Below, piece by piece: positions 1 through 10,462 of a stretch of 64,000 nucleotides of DNA; the stretch's first letter is position 1, and every line of letters begins with the position of its first letter. The notes under the pieces were generated by a model, which saw only the letters and a list, made by a program, of their open reading frames with translations, had not been told where the DNA came from and searched no databases. This DNA comes from Opeltia flavorubescens (Eukaryota > Ascomycota > Lecanoromycetes > Teloschistales > Teloschistaceae), in assembly GCA_000442125.1 (NCBI GenBank), contig KE546984.1, forward strand, positions 186,001 to 250,000, read 5' to 3'. A program made the translations under genes and the position numbers.

Positions 1-129
1 NNNNNNNNNNNNNNNNNNNNNNNNNNNNNNNNNNNNNNNNNNNNNNNNNNNNNNNNNNNNNNNNNNNNNNNNNNNNNNNNNNNNNNNNNNNNNNNNNNNN
101 NNNNNNNNNNNNNNNNNNNNNNNNNNNNN
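1..129. other. N run at contig edge
   Basis: Undetermined bases; the real sequence starts at 130. Confidence 0.99.
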
Positions 130-832
130 CCCCCAAACAAAAAAAACAACTCTAAATCTAGTTCCTAACCCCGATAATAATAATTGAAACACCACCACGA
201 AATACCCAGGAACATAACTCTCGAAGTTATATATATCTATACATCTCTTCGATTAATTGCAACCAATCATCCCTTAGCAGACCAAAACAACTTACAATAA
301 TAAATACCTCGCTCACAGCTCAGAAAAATCCGATGCATCGAAATTCCCGCAAAATCGAAGACCCATCTCACCACCAACACGAGAACGCTATCCTATCCTC
401 TCTTCTCCCGCCACAAAAAAAACCATCCCACTTCCTTTCTCAGCGGTGCACACAGAAAAATCAAAATCACGAAACTAAGAAGAAAATGTACATTCGTTTC
501 TTGATAAGGGAATCACTATTAAAAATTTTCCGTTCATATCAGTCGCTATTTTATTTATGCGTTGATACTAACACGTAACACTCTTCCCCCTTCAATGCTA
601 ATGAGAGGGGCTATAAACCAACACCAAAACACCAAACGGCCGAACGCTGCATCACTAATCGCTGAAAAAGCAAAGGGGGGAATCATAATCTTTCAACTTA
701 TGCCAATGCTAATTTTCCAACCTCCTTCCCCCTCTCCTCTCCTTTTCCTCCCAAATTCCTCCAACTCCTCCTCCCCGAAACCCGTCTCCCCCCAGCTCTC
801 CTCTCCCCCTTTCCACCAAACCCCAAACCCCC
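130..832. other. Intergenic, 3' flank of MPS1
   Basis: AT-rich from 130 to about 560, then a C/T-rich stretch (about 715-850) that runs into the MPS1 stop codon on the opposite strand. Short open frames here look random. No gene or RNA seen. Confidence 0.6.
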
Positions 833-3417
833 TTACCGCCCCTCCTCAACCGCAGCCTTAATACTAGCAAAATACCTCCCCGGCCACCCCGCCAACTCCC
901 CATCACTCGGCATCCCCCTCTCCCGGATATGTTTAATCATGCTATGCTGCAAGCGTGCAATCATATCCACGCCCACCGGCACCGTGCCTACGGTTGCTGA
1001 ATCCGGATCTAGGAATGGATCGCCCTCACGCAACATCTCCTCTACAGTTGGTCTGAGAGTTTGGTCGCGATTGAGGCAACGTTTGAGAGTACGGAGGAGG
1101 CCGAAAGGAATGGGGACGGAGCCGATGGCTTTGTCGGGGAAGGAGATGTGGTGGTTTGGGTTCGGGATGGCCATTATGCGTTGCATTTGGTTCGCTGAGC
1201 GAAGCAAACTCCGTAGTTAGCAGTTTTTCCACAGAGTAAAACGGAAAGGAATCTCGGAAAGACCATGAGATATTTTATCTCTGGAGGGAAATCATCGCTT
1301 GGGAAATTTCANTCACCAATATGCGCAAAAGGAGGCTTCCCATAAACCATCTGATACAGAATACACCCCAAACTCCAAACATCACTCGGTTTCCCCAACT
1401 TCATGATTTTCCCCACACTCGCCGGCAGCCCGCTCGCAGCATTAGAGTCAATGAGTGCTTCGGGGGACATGTAGTTAGGCGTGCCGATATGCTGCTCTCG
1501 ATGAACATTGACGGTTTCGTCTCCAATCTGATTCGAGATGCCGAAATCGATCAACTTCAGCCTCCCCTGCAAGAGCAGGAAGTTCGCGGGCTTGAGATCA
1601 GAATGCACGATATCATACTCATGCACCGCCTTGACACATTCCAGCATCTCCTTCCAGTAGTATCGCGTGAAATTGATATCGAATCTCGCATCCTCGCAGT
1701 TCAGGCGAAGAGTCAAGATCCGGTTGAGATCTGATTCACCCATTTCCATCAGAACGCTGAGCGTTTGCTTCTCCTCATTTATCTCGTAGTCGAAGAGTCG
1801 GACGACACGATCAACATTCTCGAGACGTTTGAGCAAATCGATTTCGCCCTTGAAGCCGCGGATAGCTGCCTCGTCTTGATCTTCCAACGTAACTCTTTTC
1901 AAAGCGAAGACTTTGAAATTCTCGGCCATGACGCGGTAGACTTTTGAACTCCCTCCCCTACCCACACAGTCCATACGGGTGAAGAGCTTGGAGTTGACGG
2001 AGATGTAATTGCGTTTCTTGCGGGCTTGGGAAGCTGACGCGGCACCTGCTGTAGCCGTTGCTGTCTCAAGCATTGTCATTTTTGGGGGTGGAGGAGCAGG
2101 TCTATGAGGCGTGTTTTGACTTCTTGGAGCGAGAGCTTGACGCGGAGGTGATGTCGTTGCTGGCGTGTCAATGAGCATCTTTTCGTCTTGTAAGATTGAT
2201 ATCTTCTGCGGTCGGTCCAGCAAAACTCCAGGTTTGTTTCGCTTGAAAGTAGGTGGTGGTTCGTTCTCCTGATCATATCTGGATGGGAGGGGTGGCAACG
2301 CTGGAACCTTAAAGACCGGCTGATCTCTCTTACCAGATGAGTTCCTGAAATTGTGGTTGATGGAAGATTGCTTGAGTTGTGACAATGGCTCCAGCGGCTT
2401 TTGCAGTCGATGATCGTCTCTTGTTGGGCTTTCTGCGAGCACGCTTGGCTGCTTCTGAAAGCGAACTTGAGGTTTATGATCCTCGGAGGTTCTAGCCTGG
2501 GCATCTTCTCGAATCTCAATCAAAGGAGACGGAGGCCTCTCCTTGCGATCCAAAACTTCAGCGTCTGGTCTGGATGGTTCAAGTGGAGAAACTTCATCCC
2601 TCATCGGACTCTCCTCCTCACTTTGTCTTCGTTTCATGACCCTCCTTGCTGGTCCGCTGAGAAATCTCCCCCCTGCTCCACCAAGTCTTTTCACTCTTAT
2701 CGAAGTATGAACNCCCGTCTCTTCCGCCTTCCTGCCGATCGAAAGATTCCCCATTTGTGAAGCTGCCTCTTGGAATTCCCTCTGATCACTTCCTGGTGCT
2801 GACTCACTTGGTGTCGTCGAAGTCCGCCGATTAGTCTTCCAGCCAGACCCATCCCTGTCAGAAGCTCCAGATCCATTGCTTGTAGCATTCGTAGCTCTGC
2901 TTCGAGGTCTTGGAGCAGGTGTAATCCAGTCTTCACTGGGCTGTGAAAGAGGCGATTGGCGGTATTCCGATGCCTCATGCTTTGGCGCTGCTCTTATTCT
3001 TACAATGCGTGGACTTCCTGGGCGTGTTGATACTGGTGATGCTGATTTCTCCCTTCCCGTCCTTGTGGAAAGCAATGGGCTGGGCTGTGACGAAATCCTG
3101 ACATCCTTCTTCCCTGTTTCAATTCCACTACTCTTCCGAGATGGCGAAGAGTTTTCCATGACCGAAGCCTCATCCCCTAATATTGCTTTTGCTTCGGCGC
3201 TGAATTTCATTGGTGGTACGGGAACTTCATCGTCTGAGCTATCAATTGAATATTTCCAGGACTGAGGTAATGGTCCAGCGATGTGCATATTCGAACGTGG
3301 ACTACTTCGCTTGAGCACTGGTCGTGAAGATTGCGGACGCATAGCAGCACGGGATGGAGCTCTTCGAACGAAGCCTTCATGGCTTGAACCGAGAGGTGTA
3401 GGTGATAGAGTCGCCAT
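833..3417 (-). CDS. MPS1: Dual-specificity spindle checkpoint kinase Mps1/TTK family
   Basis: Two exons, 1317..3417 and 833..1194, joined across a 122-nt intron (GTGANT donor, CAG acceptor) in phase; the product is 820 aa. The first 450 or so residues are basic, Ser/Pro-rich and probably disordered. The kinase domain starts at about residue 475: glycine loop GRGGSSKVYRV, lysine in FALKRV, catalytic loop HSDLKPANF with HSD in place of HRD as is typical of Mps1/TTK, LIDFGIS for DFG, and GTPNYMSPEA. The second exon adds the C-lobe and ends AVEEGR. In fungi this kinase acts in the spindle assembly checkpoint and in spindle pole body duplication. Ambiguous bases lie in the coding region (2713) and in the intron donor (1312, probably GTGAGT). 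Family assignment is secure. Confidence 0.93.
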
Positions 3418-4106
3418 TGCTGCGCGATCCTGGTCACCGGCGCGTTGATGACAATAAGCGACTGTCTTTCCAAAGGGTACAGATCTTCTCGTTCATAGTG
3501 TCCAGACCGCACCGTCACGATAGCAAAGGGAGCAATAACTCAAGCAACGTGCTGTGCATAAGAGCCGAGTGTGATCGCATGGGAAAACGGGCGGTTGCCC
3601 CGTAAACATGCAAATCGGGATAAGCGCTCAAAGACAGGAAGAATTCCGCGAATTGATCTTATCTAATCTCCATCCTTGTCAATCCGGCGTGTCCCTTATG
3701 CAGAAGTACCGAAGATAGCCCGTCAGACCAAGCTAAATATGGGCATTTCCATGAGTTCATCTCCAAAGATAACAAATGGAAGAGATGACAGCTACCAGTC
3801 CCTAACAGACATAGAGGATGAGGTAGGCTTATTACATGAACACCACGGCAGCGATCGCTGCATGAAGAATGAATTAGATGCCCCGATTCCCTCAAGGATC
3901 TTAATCAAAAGTTTAAAACTTCTTATCGGGAAGGTTGTCGGGGCGGCTCCTTGTACAAGATTCGGTGACTTCTAGTCGGTGTCTCTATTCACTTTTTCGA
4001 TTAAGCTATGGCTTGTGAATTGACAATTATGGGGTCATTTAGACTTCCTACAATCATTCCTACAGAGGCCATCTCACTCAGGTACACGACATATCGAGAT
4101 GTCTTC
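3418..4106. other. Intergenic, MPS1 upstream region
   Basis: Holds the 5' flank of MPS1. Short ORFs on both strands show no recognisable domain. Nothing else seen. Confidence 0.5.
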
Positions 4107-4457
4107 CTATGCATGCCCACTACCACCGTCATCATCATGCATTCCACCAGCATCGACATCAACCCCATGCGCCATCCCTAAAGCCTTCGCCTGTGCATCA
4201 TCTCCCTTATTCTCCTCAAAGAACTCCGCATTAGCCTCCTCAGCTATACCAAGAAGCCGACTTGTCACCTCCCCATTAAGCTTCGGCAAAAACAGATTCG
4301 CAAGTGCCGACGTCGTGGTTGCGGCCATGAAGATGTAGCCGACAATGAAAGGAAGCTGAGACTCCTTCTCAAGATAACCACCCCCATACATCTCCAGTAG
4401 CTTTGGTTTGCACTTTCCATTAACGTGCCGAAGAAGCTGCCAACAGGTGCGGTGCAT
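4107..4457 (-). pseudogene. Fragment of an unrecognised membrane protein
   Basis: A 116-codon frame with a real ATG at 4457. It contains one hydrophobic stretch at about residues 37-57 (LPFIVGYIFMAATTT onwards), followed by an acidic region and a His/Asp/Gly-rich end. The same frame stays open upstream of the ATG for about 12 codons (reading ILLDYLQ) until a TGA. That suggests the ORF is the 3' end of something larger whose 5' part is lost or diverged. The single helix followed by a soluble tail resembles the end of a multi-pass transporter, but I cannot name a family. It may also be a small real gene. Confidence 0.3.
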
Positions 4458-4942
4458 CTGGAGGTAGTCAAGTAATATAGACTTGGTCTTATATCAGATC
4501 TCTGTCGATCAAATGATCATCTTATGAGCTATACATCAACAGAGCCACAGTTCATACAAAGCCACAGTACTGTACGCACTGATTTTTTTAAGCCACCTAT
4601 CTATCGACGTATCATGTCGTCAAGCTATGGGATTTGGAAATCTGATGTTGTATCAATTGTGATTCATTCATATGGATGATGCTATCATCATATATCGATA
4701 AAGAAAGATGAATATTCAACAATATTCTAATGAACGATCACGTCACATTGAATGGACAGAATTTTCAAGATCCTTGACCTGGTTCGTTGTGTCCTCACGT
4801 CCTCACATTCTCACATCCTCACCTTTCACCCGCCTCGAATCTCGACGCAATTTGCTTAGGTATAGCTTGACATGACCAGTACCCTTCAACAGCCCTTCAT
4901 TACTACCAGATACATCGTTGAGACATCTTCCAACTACGTACG
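4458..4942. other. Intergenic, upstream of the 878-aa gene
   Basis: Between two divergently oriented frames. It has an AT-rich stretch at about 4500-4750 and a short CCTCACxTTC-like direct repeat at about 4793-4820. No gene. Confidence 0.5.
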
Positions 4943-7579
4943 ATGGCTGAGCTTGTGCCACGACCACATGATGAGAGCGAAGAGTTGAAGCAAATCAATC
5001 GAGACAGAGGGAAATGTACCCCCGAAGAAATTGCGGCAGAATTGGCCGACTTATTTCTGTTCAAGCTACAATGCCTATGTACAGAATGTTTGAGCCAGTA
5101 CAGAGACTACAAATCGCAAGACCACATAATGTTTGCCTATCTCGGTCACCTTGAAGATACCGAGGCGTCGGACCTTGCTACGAAGTACACCATATCAATC
5201 ATCAACGATTTGAACTTCTTACGAAATGCAATTCAACTTCATGGAGATTCACTGCTCAAGCGTTGGCGGCGTCGTACCTCGACTAAGAGACGAGACCTCT
5301 TATTGCAGGTCAGTCCAAATCTACAGCCCACCAACAATCCCTTGATCGACCTGGGCACGCGGCTGGCAGGGAAGTCAATGAGCGAACAAGAAAAACATCG
5401 GCACGCCTACCTCCTTCCATGTCTTAATCTCGACTGTCTTTCTGCGGACTCGAGTAATCTTGTCAAGCTCCTGCACCACCGAGCTTCATTCCCACCACAC
5501 AGCTGGGTAGTCTACGACAACGCAGTGATTCAAGCGATCTGGAAGACCGGTGTGATAAGAGAAAAAACCGCTGAAGGCTGCATTACCATGTCGGGGTGTC
5601 ATTTCGGTCATTGGAAGGCCTTGAACGCGGATGAGGTGCACAGAGGGGAAGCCTATGGTGCTCCAAGAGCACTGTTAATTCTCGAAGCCCAGAGCCATTT
5701 GCTCCAGTTCCTGCGTAAGGTATGTGTCGCCATCCTAGGGGATGACTTTGCCTACGAGAGCCGGGCAATAGATGCATCGACTAGCGTCTCTTTGGGCCCA
5801 ATCAACCATCGATCCTGTCCGAAGTGGATATCTCTAATCAACTCCGAATCTCAGCCCAAAGAGGATGTCCCTTGGCGGTCACTGAGCTGGTTTTACGCTA
5901 GCGTCCCCTTTTCTCCACCACCGAGTTTTGACATCGACATTATGATTGAAATCGCCCAAAACCAAGCTTCCGAGGCTCAAGATGAACTCTGGCTACTGCA
6001 GACAGATCCCGCATACTTTTATGAAGTAGCATCATACCATGAGGCCAAATGGAGCGATTTCACGGATCTTCGTCCATTCAGTCAAGCAGAGAAGTACAGT
6101 AACATAGCATATATCATGACCTTAAAGATAGCCATTCGTGCTCGAGACTGGCAATGGCTGCTCGATGAATGTCGAGAAGTCAAGCAACTACTCGACTCAT
6201 CCGAGAAGATGACCCTGGACAAACACTTGCCTCCACGATACAGTAACGTCCTCTGCATCCTCCGAGGGCTCTTGCGGAAAAATCACGAGTACTACAGGAA
6301 GAACCTGATGAAGTCCGTAGTCAGATCAGAGGCTTTTAGGAAAACCTTCGAGGTCACACATATTCGGGATCCACGGGAGCCGGGTTGGGAGTTTCGCCTG
6401 GGCATCAAAAACTGGGGGACACTTTACCTCACAGATCGCACCGCCTGGTGTCTCCTTCAAATAATCCAATACGAGAGCCCCTTTTCGTTTCCACCAGACC
6501 AGGTATTCCAACACCTTGACGAACATTTAAGGCGCTCTCCAAAACAAGAATCTCAGAGAATTGATCGAGAGATCAATAGTTGGATTTCTGATCTAGCAGC
6601 GAACGAAGCTATGGCCACGATATTAAAATATCACAGACCAAAATTCCAATCAAAGAAAGCCGAAAAGGGCGAGGTCGCGCCTCACTATCACAAGTCATGG
6701 CTACAAATCTTCGCGGGAGAAAAAGATGTACCAGATACTCCCGATACTACAAGTCTCGGGCTAGATGAGCCCATCTTGCCCCTCAAGAAGTTCAAGATGC
6801 CATCTGGTCCGAAAAACCAAGCATGGTTTCAAAAAAGAGACGAGGCCCATCGTTCCTTGCGGGTCTTGTGGCAAGCTGCTCGTAAAGCGTATCAGATGAT
6901 GTACGAACTGAAACGCGTAAAATACAGATACATTGAGCCTCAGCTAGACCAGATGAAACAAGGCGAATCCGATGAGCATCTCCAACAGCTCGAGCTGGAA
7001 AAACAGGAGATCCTGAGTCGACTGAATGTCCCCAAAGCTCGTACCTATAAAGATGATGAGTTCGTACCATTCGCCACATCCAGTATTGCTGCGCCCAAGG
7101 AGGAATTGCCCCTACCACTCAGAGAAAAGGTCAAGACCCGTCCAAATGAGCTTGCTGACCCATGCTCACCCCCTCCTACCACCGCTTCCGAAGCGAGACC
7201 ACAATCGACGCCACCAATCCTCTACGAAATACAACCCAACTGCATCACCCACCGAATCCTCGCCCTTCTCTTCCCCGAACCCGACGATGACCCCAATAAA
7301 GAATGCCTTGACTGGCTTGACTTCGTGACCGCAATGTCCGAGTTCGGTTTCCGAGCCGAGCATAGAGGAGGTTCTGCATTCACCTTCAAGGGAGATATCA
7401 AATTACCAACGACGACGCAGGAGGATGAGATCAGAGTTCGGTCTCGGAGTATCAATTTCCATATGCCACATCCGTCGACGGAGATGAGCCCCGTGCTATT
7501 GAGGAATATGGGAAGGAGGTTGAATAGGAGGTTTGGATGGGAGAGGGCACACTTTGGGATTCGTACGATGGAGTCTTGA
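4943..7579 (+). CDS. Large conserved-looking fungal protein of unknown function
   Basis: An intronless frame of 878 aa from a real ATG to a TGA. The protein looks soluble and rich in charged and aromatic residues, without signal peptide or TM segment. Residues 1-130 are helical, with a Cys pair in LQCLCTEC. The middle contains WVVYDNAVIQAIWKTG and a long acidic helical stretch. About residues 645-700 look like a coiled coil (ELKRVKYRYIEPQLDQMKQG onwards). The C-terminal 120 residues are separated by a proline-rich linker and contain a compact block (ILALLFPEPDDD, WLDFVTAMSEFGF). Its length, even composition and lack of stops argue for a real gene. I do not recognise a catalytic motif. Large intronless orphans of this sort are common and often multicopy in filamentous ascomycetes. 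Confidence 0.8.
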   Translation: MAELVPRPHDESEELKQINRDRGKCTPEEIAAELADLFLFKLQCLCTECLSQYRDYKSQDHIMFAYLGHLEDTEASDLATKYTISIINDLNFLRNAIQLHGDSLLKRWRRRTSTKRRDLLLQVSPNLQPTNNPLIDLGTRLAGKSMSEQEKHRHAYLLPCLNLDCLSADSSNLVKLLHHRASFPPHSWVVYDNAVIQAIWKTGVIREKTAEGCITMSGCHFGHWKALNADEVHRGEAYGAPRALLILEAQSHLLQFLRKVCVAILGDDFAYESRAIDASTSVSLGPINHRSCPKWISLINSESQPKEDVPWRSLSWFYASVPFSPPPSFDIDIMIEIAQNQASEAQDELWLLQTDPAYFYEVASYHEAKWSDFTDLRPFSQAEKYSNIAYIMTLKIAIRARDWQWLLDECREVKQLLDSSEKMTLDKHLPPRYSNVLCILRGLLRKNHEYYRKNLMKSVVRSEAFRKTFEVTHIRDPREPGWEFRLGIKNWGTLYLTDRTAWCLLQIIQYESPFSFPPDQVFQHLDEHLRRSPKQESQRIDREINSWISDLAANEAMATILKYHRPKFQSKKAEKGEVAPHYHKSWLQIFAGEKDVPDTPDTTSLGLDEPILPLKKFKMPSGPKNQAWFQKRDEAHRSLRVLWQAARKAYQMMYELKRVKYRYIEPQLDQMKQGESDEHLQQLELEKQEILSRLNVPKARTYKDDEFVPFATSSIAAPKEELPLPLREKVKTRPNELADPCSPPPTTASEARPQSTPPILYEIQPNCITHRILALLFPEPDDDPNKECLDWLDFVTAMSEFGFRAEHRGGSAFTFKGDIKLPTTTQEDEIRVRSRSINFHMPHPSTEMSPVLLRNMGRRLNRRFGWERAHFGIRTMES

Positions 7580-7977
7580 TCTATGACGTCTAGCTTCAGC
7601 TGGAGGAGGTTTCAACGTAGAAGTTCGGCAAGGTTGGTTCTAGATGGTGACCGCCACGCAACCCAAATACGTATTTGCAGTCTGTTAGATGTCATTCGAG
7701 ATATCATACATCCAAATTCTCTACAGCCTGGTAAGTAATACCTGACTTTCCAAATTTGAAGTATCGATACCCGTGGTGTGCCTGTCACATGACTTATCTG
7801 GAATATCCTTATCTCGTGTGACTCATCATCCATCAATCTCGAAAAGGGGCAAAATCTATCATGAGAACTGCCCACTGACAATTCAGACGTTCGAATGTTC
7901 TAGTGGGGAGTGGATAAACGGATGGTCAAAGATGATGAGGAAGGTAGGAAAGATTTGCCCAAAAAAAAAAGGAATGT
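7580..7977. other. Intergenic between the 878-aa gene and the tRNA
   Basis: 3' flank of the 878-aa gene. An A10 run at 7961-7970 lies just beyond the 3' end of the minus-strand tRNA. It reads as T10 on the transcribed strand and fits a pol III terminator. Confidence 0.5.
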
Positions 7978-8048
7978 AGCAATTGATGGTTTCGATCCAT
8001 CGTCCTCCGGGTTATGAGCCCGGCGCGCTTCCGCTGCGCCAAATTGCT
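7978..8048 (-). tRNA. Initiator tRNA-Met (CAT)
   Basis: 71 nt, no intron. The acceptor stem AGCAATT/AATTGCT pairs perfectly and starts with A1:U72. The D stem is GCGC/GCGC. The anticodon arm is CCGGG-CTCATAA-CCCGG (anticodon CAT) and the T arm is GATGG-ATCGAAA-CCATC. The A1:U72 pair and the T loop with A in place of the usual TΨC are hallmarks of the eukaryotic initiator. The T10 run on its strand downstream fits a pol III terminator. Confidence 0.95.
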
Positions 8049-8279
8049 GAATATATATTCCTAGATCTTATTTTGACTTATCTGTTGGCAGCATATTACA
8101 TGTCGGTCAATTTCTTGAGCAACAGCTGCAGTTAACTCCTTACTATGCAATCACGGGGGATCATATTCGCGGAGGCAATCACAGACAGGAAGATAAAGCA
8201 TCAAATTTTCGAAAGTCTCCAATTCATTCTTTAGCATCTATACAACCTATTCATCTCTCCTGAGCCTCCCCAAGCCGAC

Positions 8280-8813
8280 CTACAGCCCAGCACTCCTCCT
8301 AGCCTTCTCCTTCAACACTCTCTCCACCCTCGCCGCATTCATCCACTCCTCCTCCGTCATCTCCAACCCATTCCCATTACTAATGACCTTCCCCTTTCTT
8401 TTCCCCTTTCCATTCACCCCCTCCTCCCTATCTACACCACCATTAACTCCACCCCCTTCCTCTACCCTCCCCTCCCCAACACCCACCCCCTCCCCTCCTC
8501 CACCAACCACCATCTCCCTCCCCCCCTCATTCACACCCACCTCATCCCCCCTTCTAACATCCAACTCCACGCCCCTATCAATCCCCCCCTGAATGACCTC
8601 CGCCGCTTTCCTCGCATTCTTTAAGCATCGATAGCGACGGTAGTAGTGGTAGAGGAGTGTTAGGAAGAGGGAGAGCAGGAAGAGGGAGAGGAGGGGGATT
8701 ATTACGAGGAGAGTTGGGGAGATTTGCTGTTTGTGGTTTGGGGAGGAGGGGGAGGAGGTGAAGGTACAGGTTTGGGGGGAGGTTAGAGAGGGGTTGGGGA
8801 GGATGATTGGCAT
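8280..8813 (-). CDS. Small single-pass membrane protein, function unknown
   Basis: 177 aa from the ATG at 8813; the frame extends further upstream but that part is low-complexity Pro/Thr and probably untranslated. A short Ser/Thr/Pro lumenal N-terminus is followed by one strong TM helix at about residues 33-55 (LLVIIPLLSLFLLSLFLTLL) and a basic anchor (YHYYRRYRCLKNARK). Then comes a Gly/Val/Glu-rich cytosolic linker and a compact C-terminus (EEEWMNAARVERVLKEKARR). The C-terminus looks like the only part under sequence constraint. Codon usage is skewed by polypurine/polypyrimidine DNA. No family recognised. Confidence 0.55.
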   Translation of the reverse strand: MPIILPNPSLTSPQTCTFTSSPSSPNHKQQISPTLLVIIPLLSLFLLSLFLTLLYHYYRRYRCLKNARKAAEVIQGGIDRGVELDVRRGDEVGVNEGGREMVVGGGGEGVGVGEGRVEEGGGVNGGVDREEGVNGKGKRKGKVISNGNGLEMTEEEWMNAARVERVLKEKARRSAGL

Positions 8814-9595
8814 GATGTTTTTTTTTTGTTGGGGGATGAAGGGGGGTGGTAAGGGGGTGATATAGGGGGTGAAGGGGGTTGGATGAGATAGGGTAAGTTG
8901 CAGTCTACTGAGTTTCGGTGGGTATTGAGGTCTTCTAGTCTGCTGGGGGTGTTGAGATTGTGCTGGAACAGTGAGCAGTGTGGGATGAGAGCAAGGGGTT
9001 CTGGGAGGCAGTTTGGGATTAAGATGAGTTCTGGGGACAAAGAAACTCTGCGAGAACAATGCCAAGGTTTTGACAATGGAATGCTGAGGGAAAATGTAAG
9101 GGAGTAGAGTTTTTGGGTTTGTTTCGGACAACGGCATTTTTGGCATGTCAGTGAGACTTTGATGGGAGTCATGGAATTGGGTATGGGGATTGTAATGAGG
9201 CGTCTCCTCTCAACAATGGGGTCCATGTGCAGGTAGTGATGTACCCTTGGCTACTGGAGCTGAATGTAAGTGGGCTATCACGAAGCCGTTGCTCAATGTT
9301 TCCCACTGATCAGAAGTATCATACGGACTATCTGTAAGGACTGCAAGAGGCATTCCAAGCCAATCTCCCTGCTTGAAAATTGAAAATCCAGCCTATTATG
9401 GTTCGAATCGTCGCTCAACGAAGTAGACAAAGACAAGTCAGCCTTTCTTTGTCTCTGGTCATCACTCAAGGTGATCATAGGCATTGTGTCACCTCACTCT
9501 TTGTCAAAGCATACAAAAACACACCCTCCAACGCCTGAAAATGGATATTCCACCGTCCATCCACATCCACCAAATCTACCCAAAACAACAGGATT
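8814..9595. other. Intergenic between two small membrane-protein genes
   Basis: Divergent spacer. It starts with G-rich/T-rich low-complexity sequence (to about 8900). An open frame on the plus strand at about 9471-9671 contains a Ser/Thr/Val-rich stretch (STVVDSVNTIITVVVSVPT) that looks like an ectodomain and could be a missed 5' exon of the next gene. I could not find a good splice junction for it. Confidence 0.4.
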
Positions 9596-10120
9596 ATGTA
9601 TCTCCACCGTCGTCGATTCGGTGAACACCATCATCACGGTGGTAGTAAGCGTACCGACTCCTCTGTTCTGAAGAGCACAGCCACGCCGACGCCGTCAGCA
9701 ATGAGTTCTGGTAAGCATCTCGCACCCACGAAGACGGCTGACATATCCAGTCTCCCTGTTTCCCTGAGTAAGACACTAGCGAAGTCTCTATCTGCAAAGA
9801 CGAGCGCGAGCATGATTTCTTCCTCGTCAAGTAATGGCGGTAAGTCCCTACCTACCGGTCTCGCTAAAAGCCTCCCTAGTGTGATTCCGCATGGAGATGA
9901 TAGCAAGACAGGTACGGACAAATCCCCATCAACAATCTCAAAACTCTCCCACAAACCAATAATATGGACAACACTGATCGTTATATTTCTGATCGTCGTG
10001 ATTGCAGTGATTGTTTCGGTGGGGATTAAGAAAAGGAAGCAGAGGAGGGTGAAGTGGAGCGGTGGCGGGATGGGAGGAGTGGGTTGGACAGGGTGGTGGT
10101 GGTTGGTTCCGGGGAGTTGA
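9596..10120 (+). CDS. Small single-pass membrane protein, function unknown
   Basis: 174 aa from a real ATG. Residues 1-120 are Ser/Thr/Lys-rich with a loose SLPxSLxKxLAKSLS repetition. One TM helix (IIWTTLIVIFLIVVIAVIVS, about residues 126-147) follows, then a strongly basic stop-transfer segment (KKRKQRR) and a Gly/Trp tail. The layout (Ser/Thr-rich ectodomain, one helix, short basic tail) matches many fungal cell-surface proteins. Divergent from the similarly built gene at 8280-8813. The 5' end is uncertain because the frame upstream may contain another exon. Confidence 0.45.
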   Translation: MYLHRRRFGEHHHHGGSKRTDSSVLKSTATPTPSAMSSGKHLAPTKTADISSLPVSLSKTLAKSLSAKTSASMISSSSSNGGKSLPTGLAKSLPSVIPHGDDSKTGTDKSPSTISKLSHKPIIWTTLIVIFLIVVIAVIVSVGIKKRKQRRVKWSGGGMGGVGWTGWWWLVPGS

Positions 10121-10462
10121 ATGAGAACAACGAAATCGAATTTTTTTTGTGAGTATTTACTTTTTTTGAGGTGATTGAAGGGTCATACCTTAGCAGTAGT
10201 AATTCGTGTAGCATATAGTCGTGATTGCTTTTGTAAGGGCGCCCATGGCATTGATACTAGGATACGGAGTATAGATGTCTCGTTTGCTTTTCGTTTGATT
10301 TCATAGCAGAGGAGTGAGATACATGTTTGGGAAGAGTTGAGCCGTCGGGGAAGCATTATACGAGTCCATTGAAGATGCTCATTCAAATTCTATTGTTCCT
10401 AATTTTTTCTTTAATTGATGAAAGATGATTTTATAGAATATAAACTAGAAGTTTATGATCAC

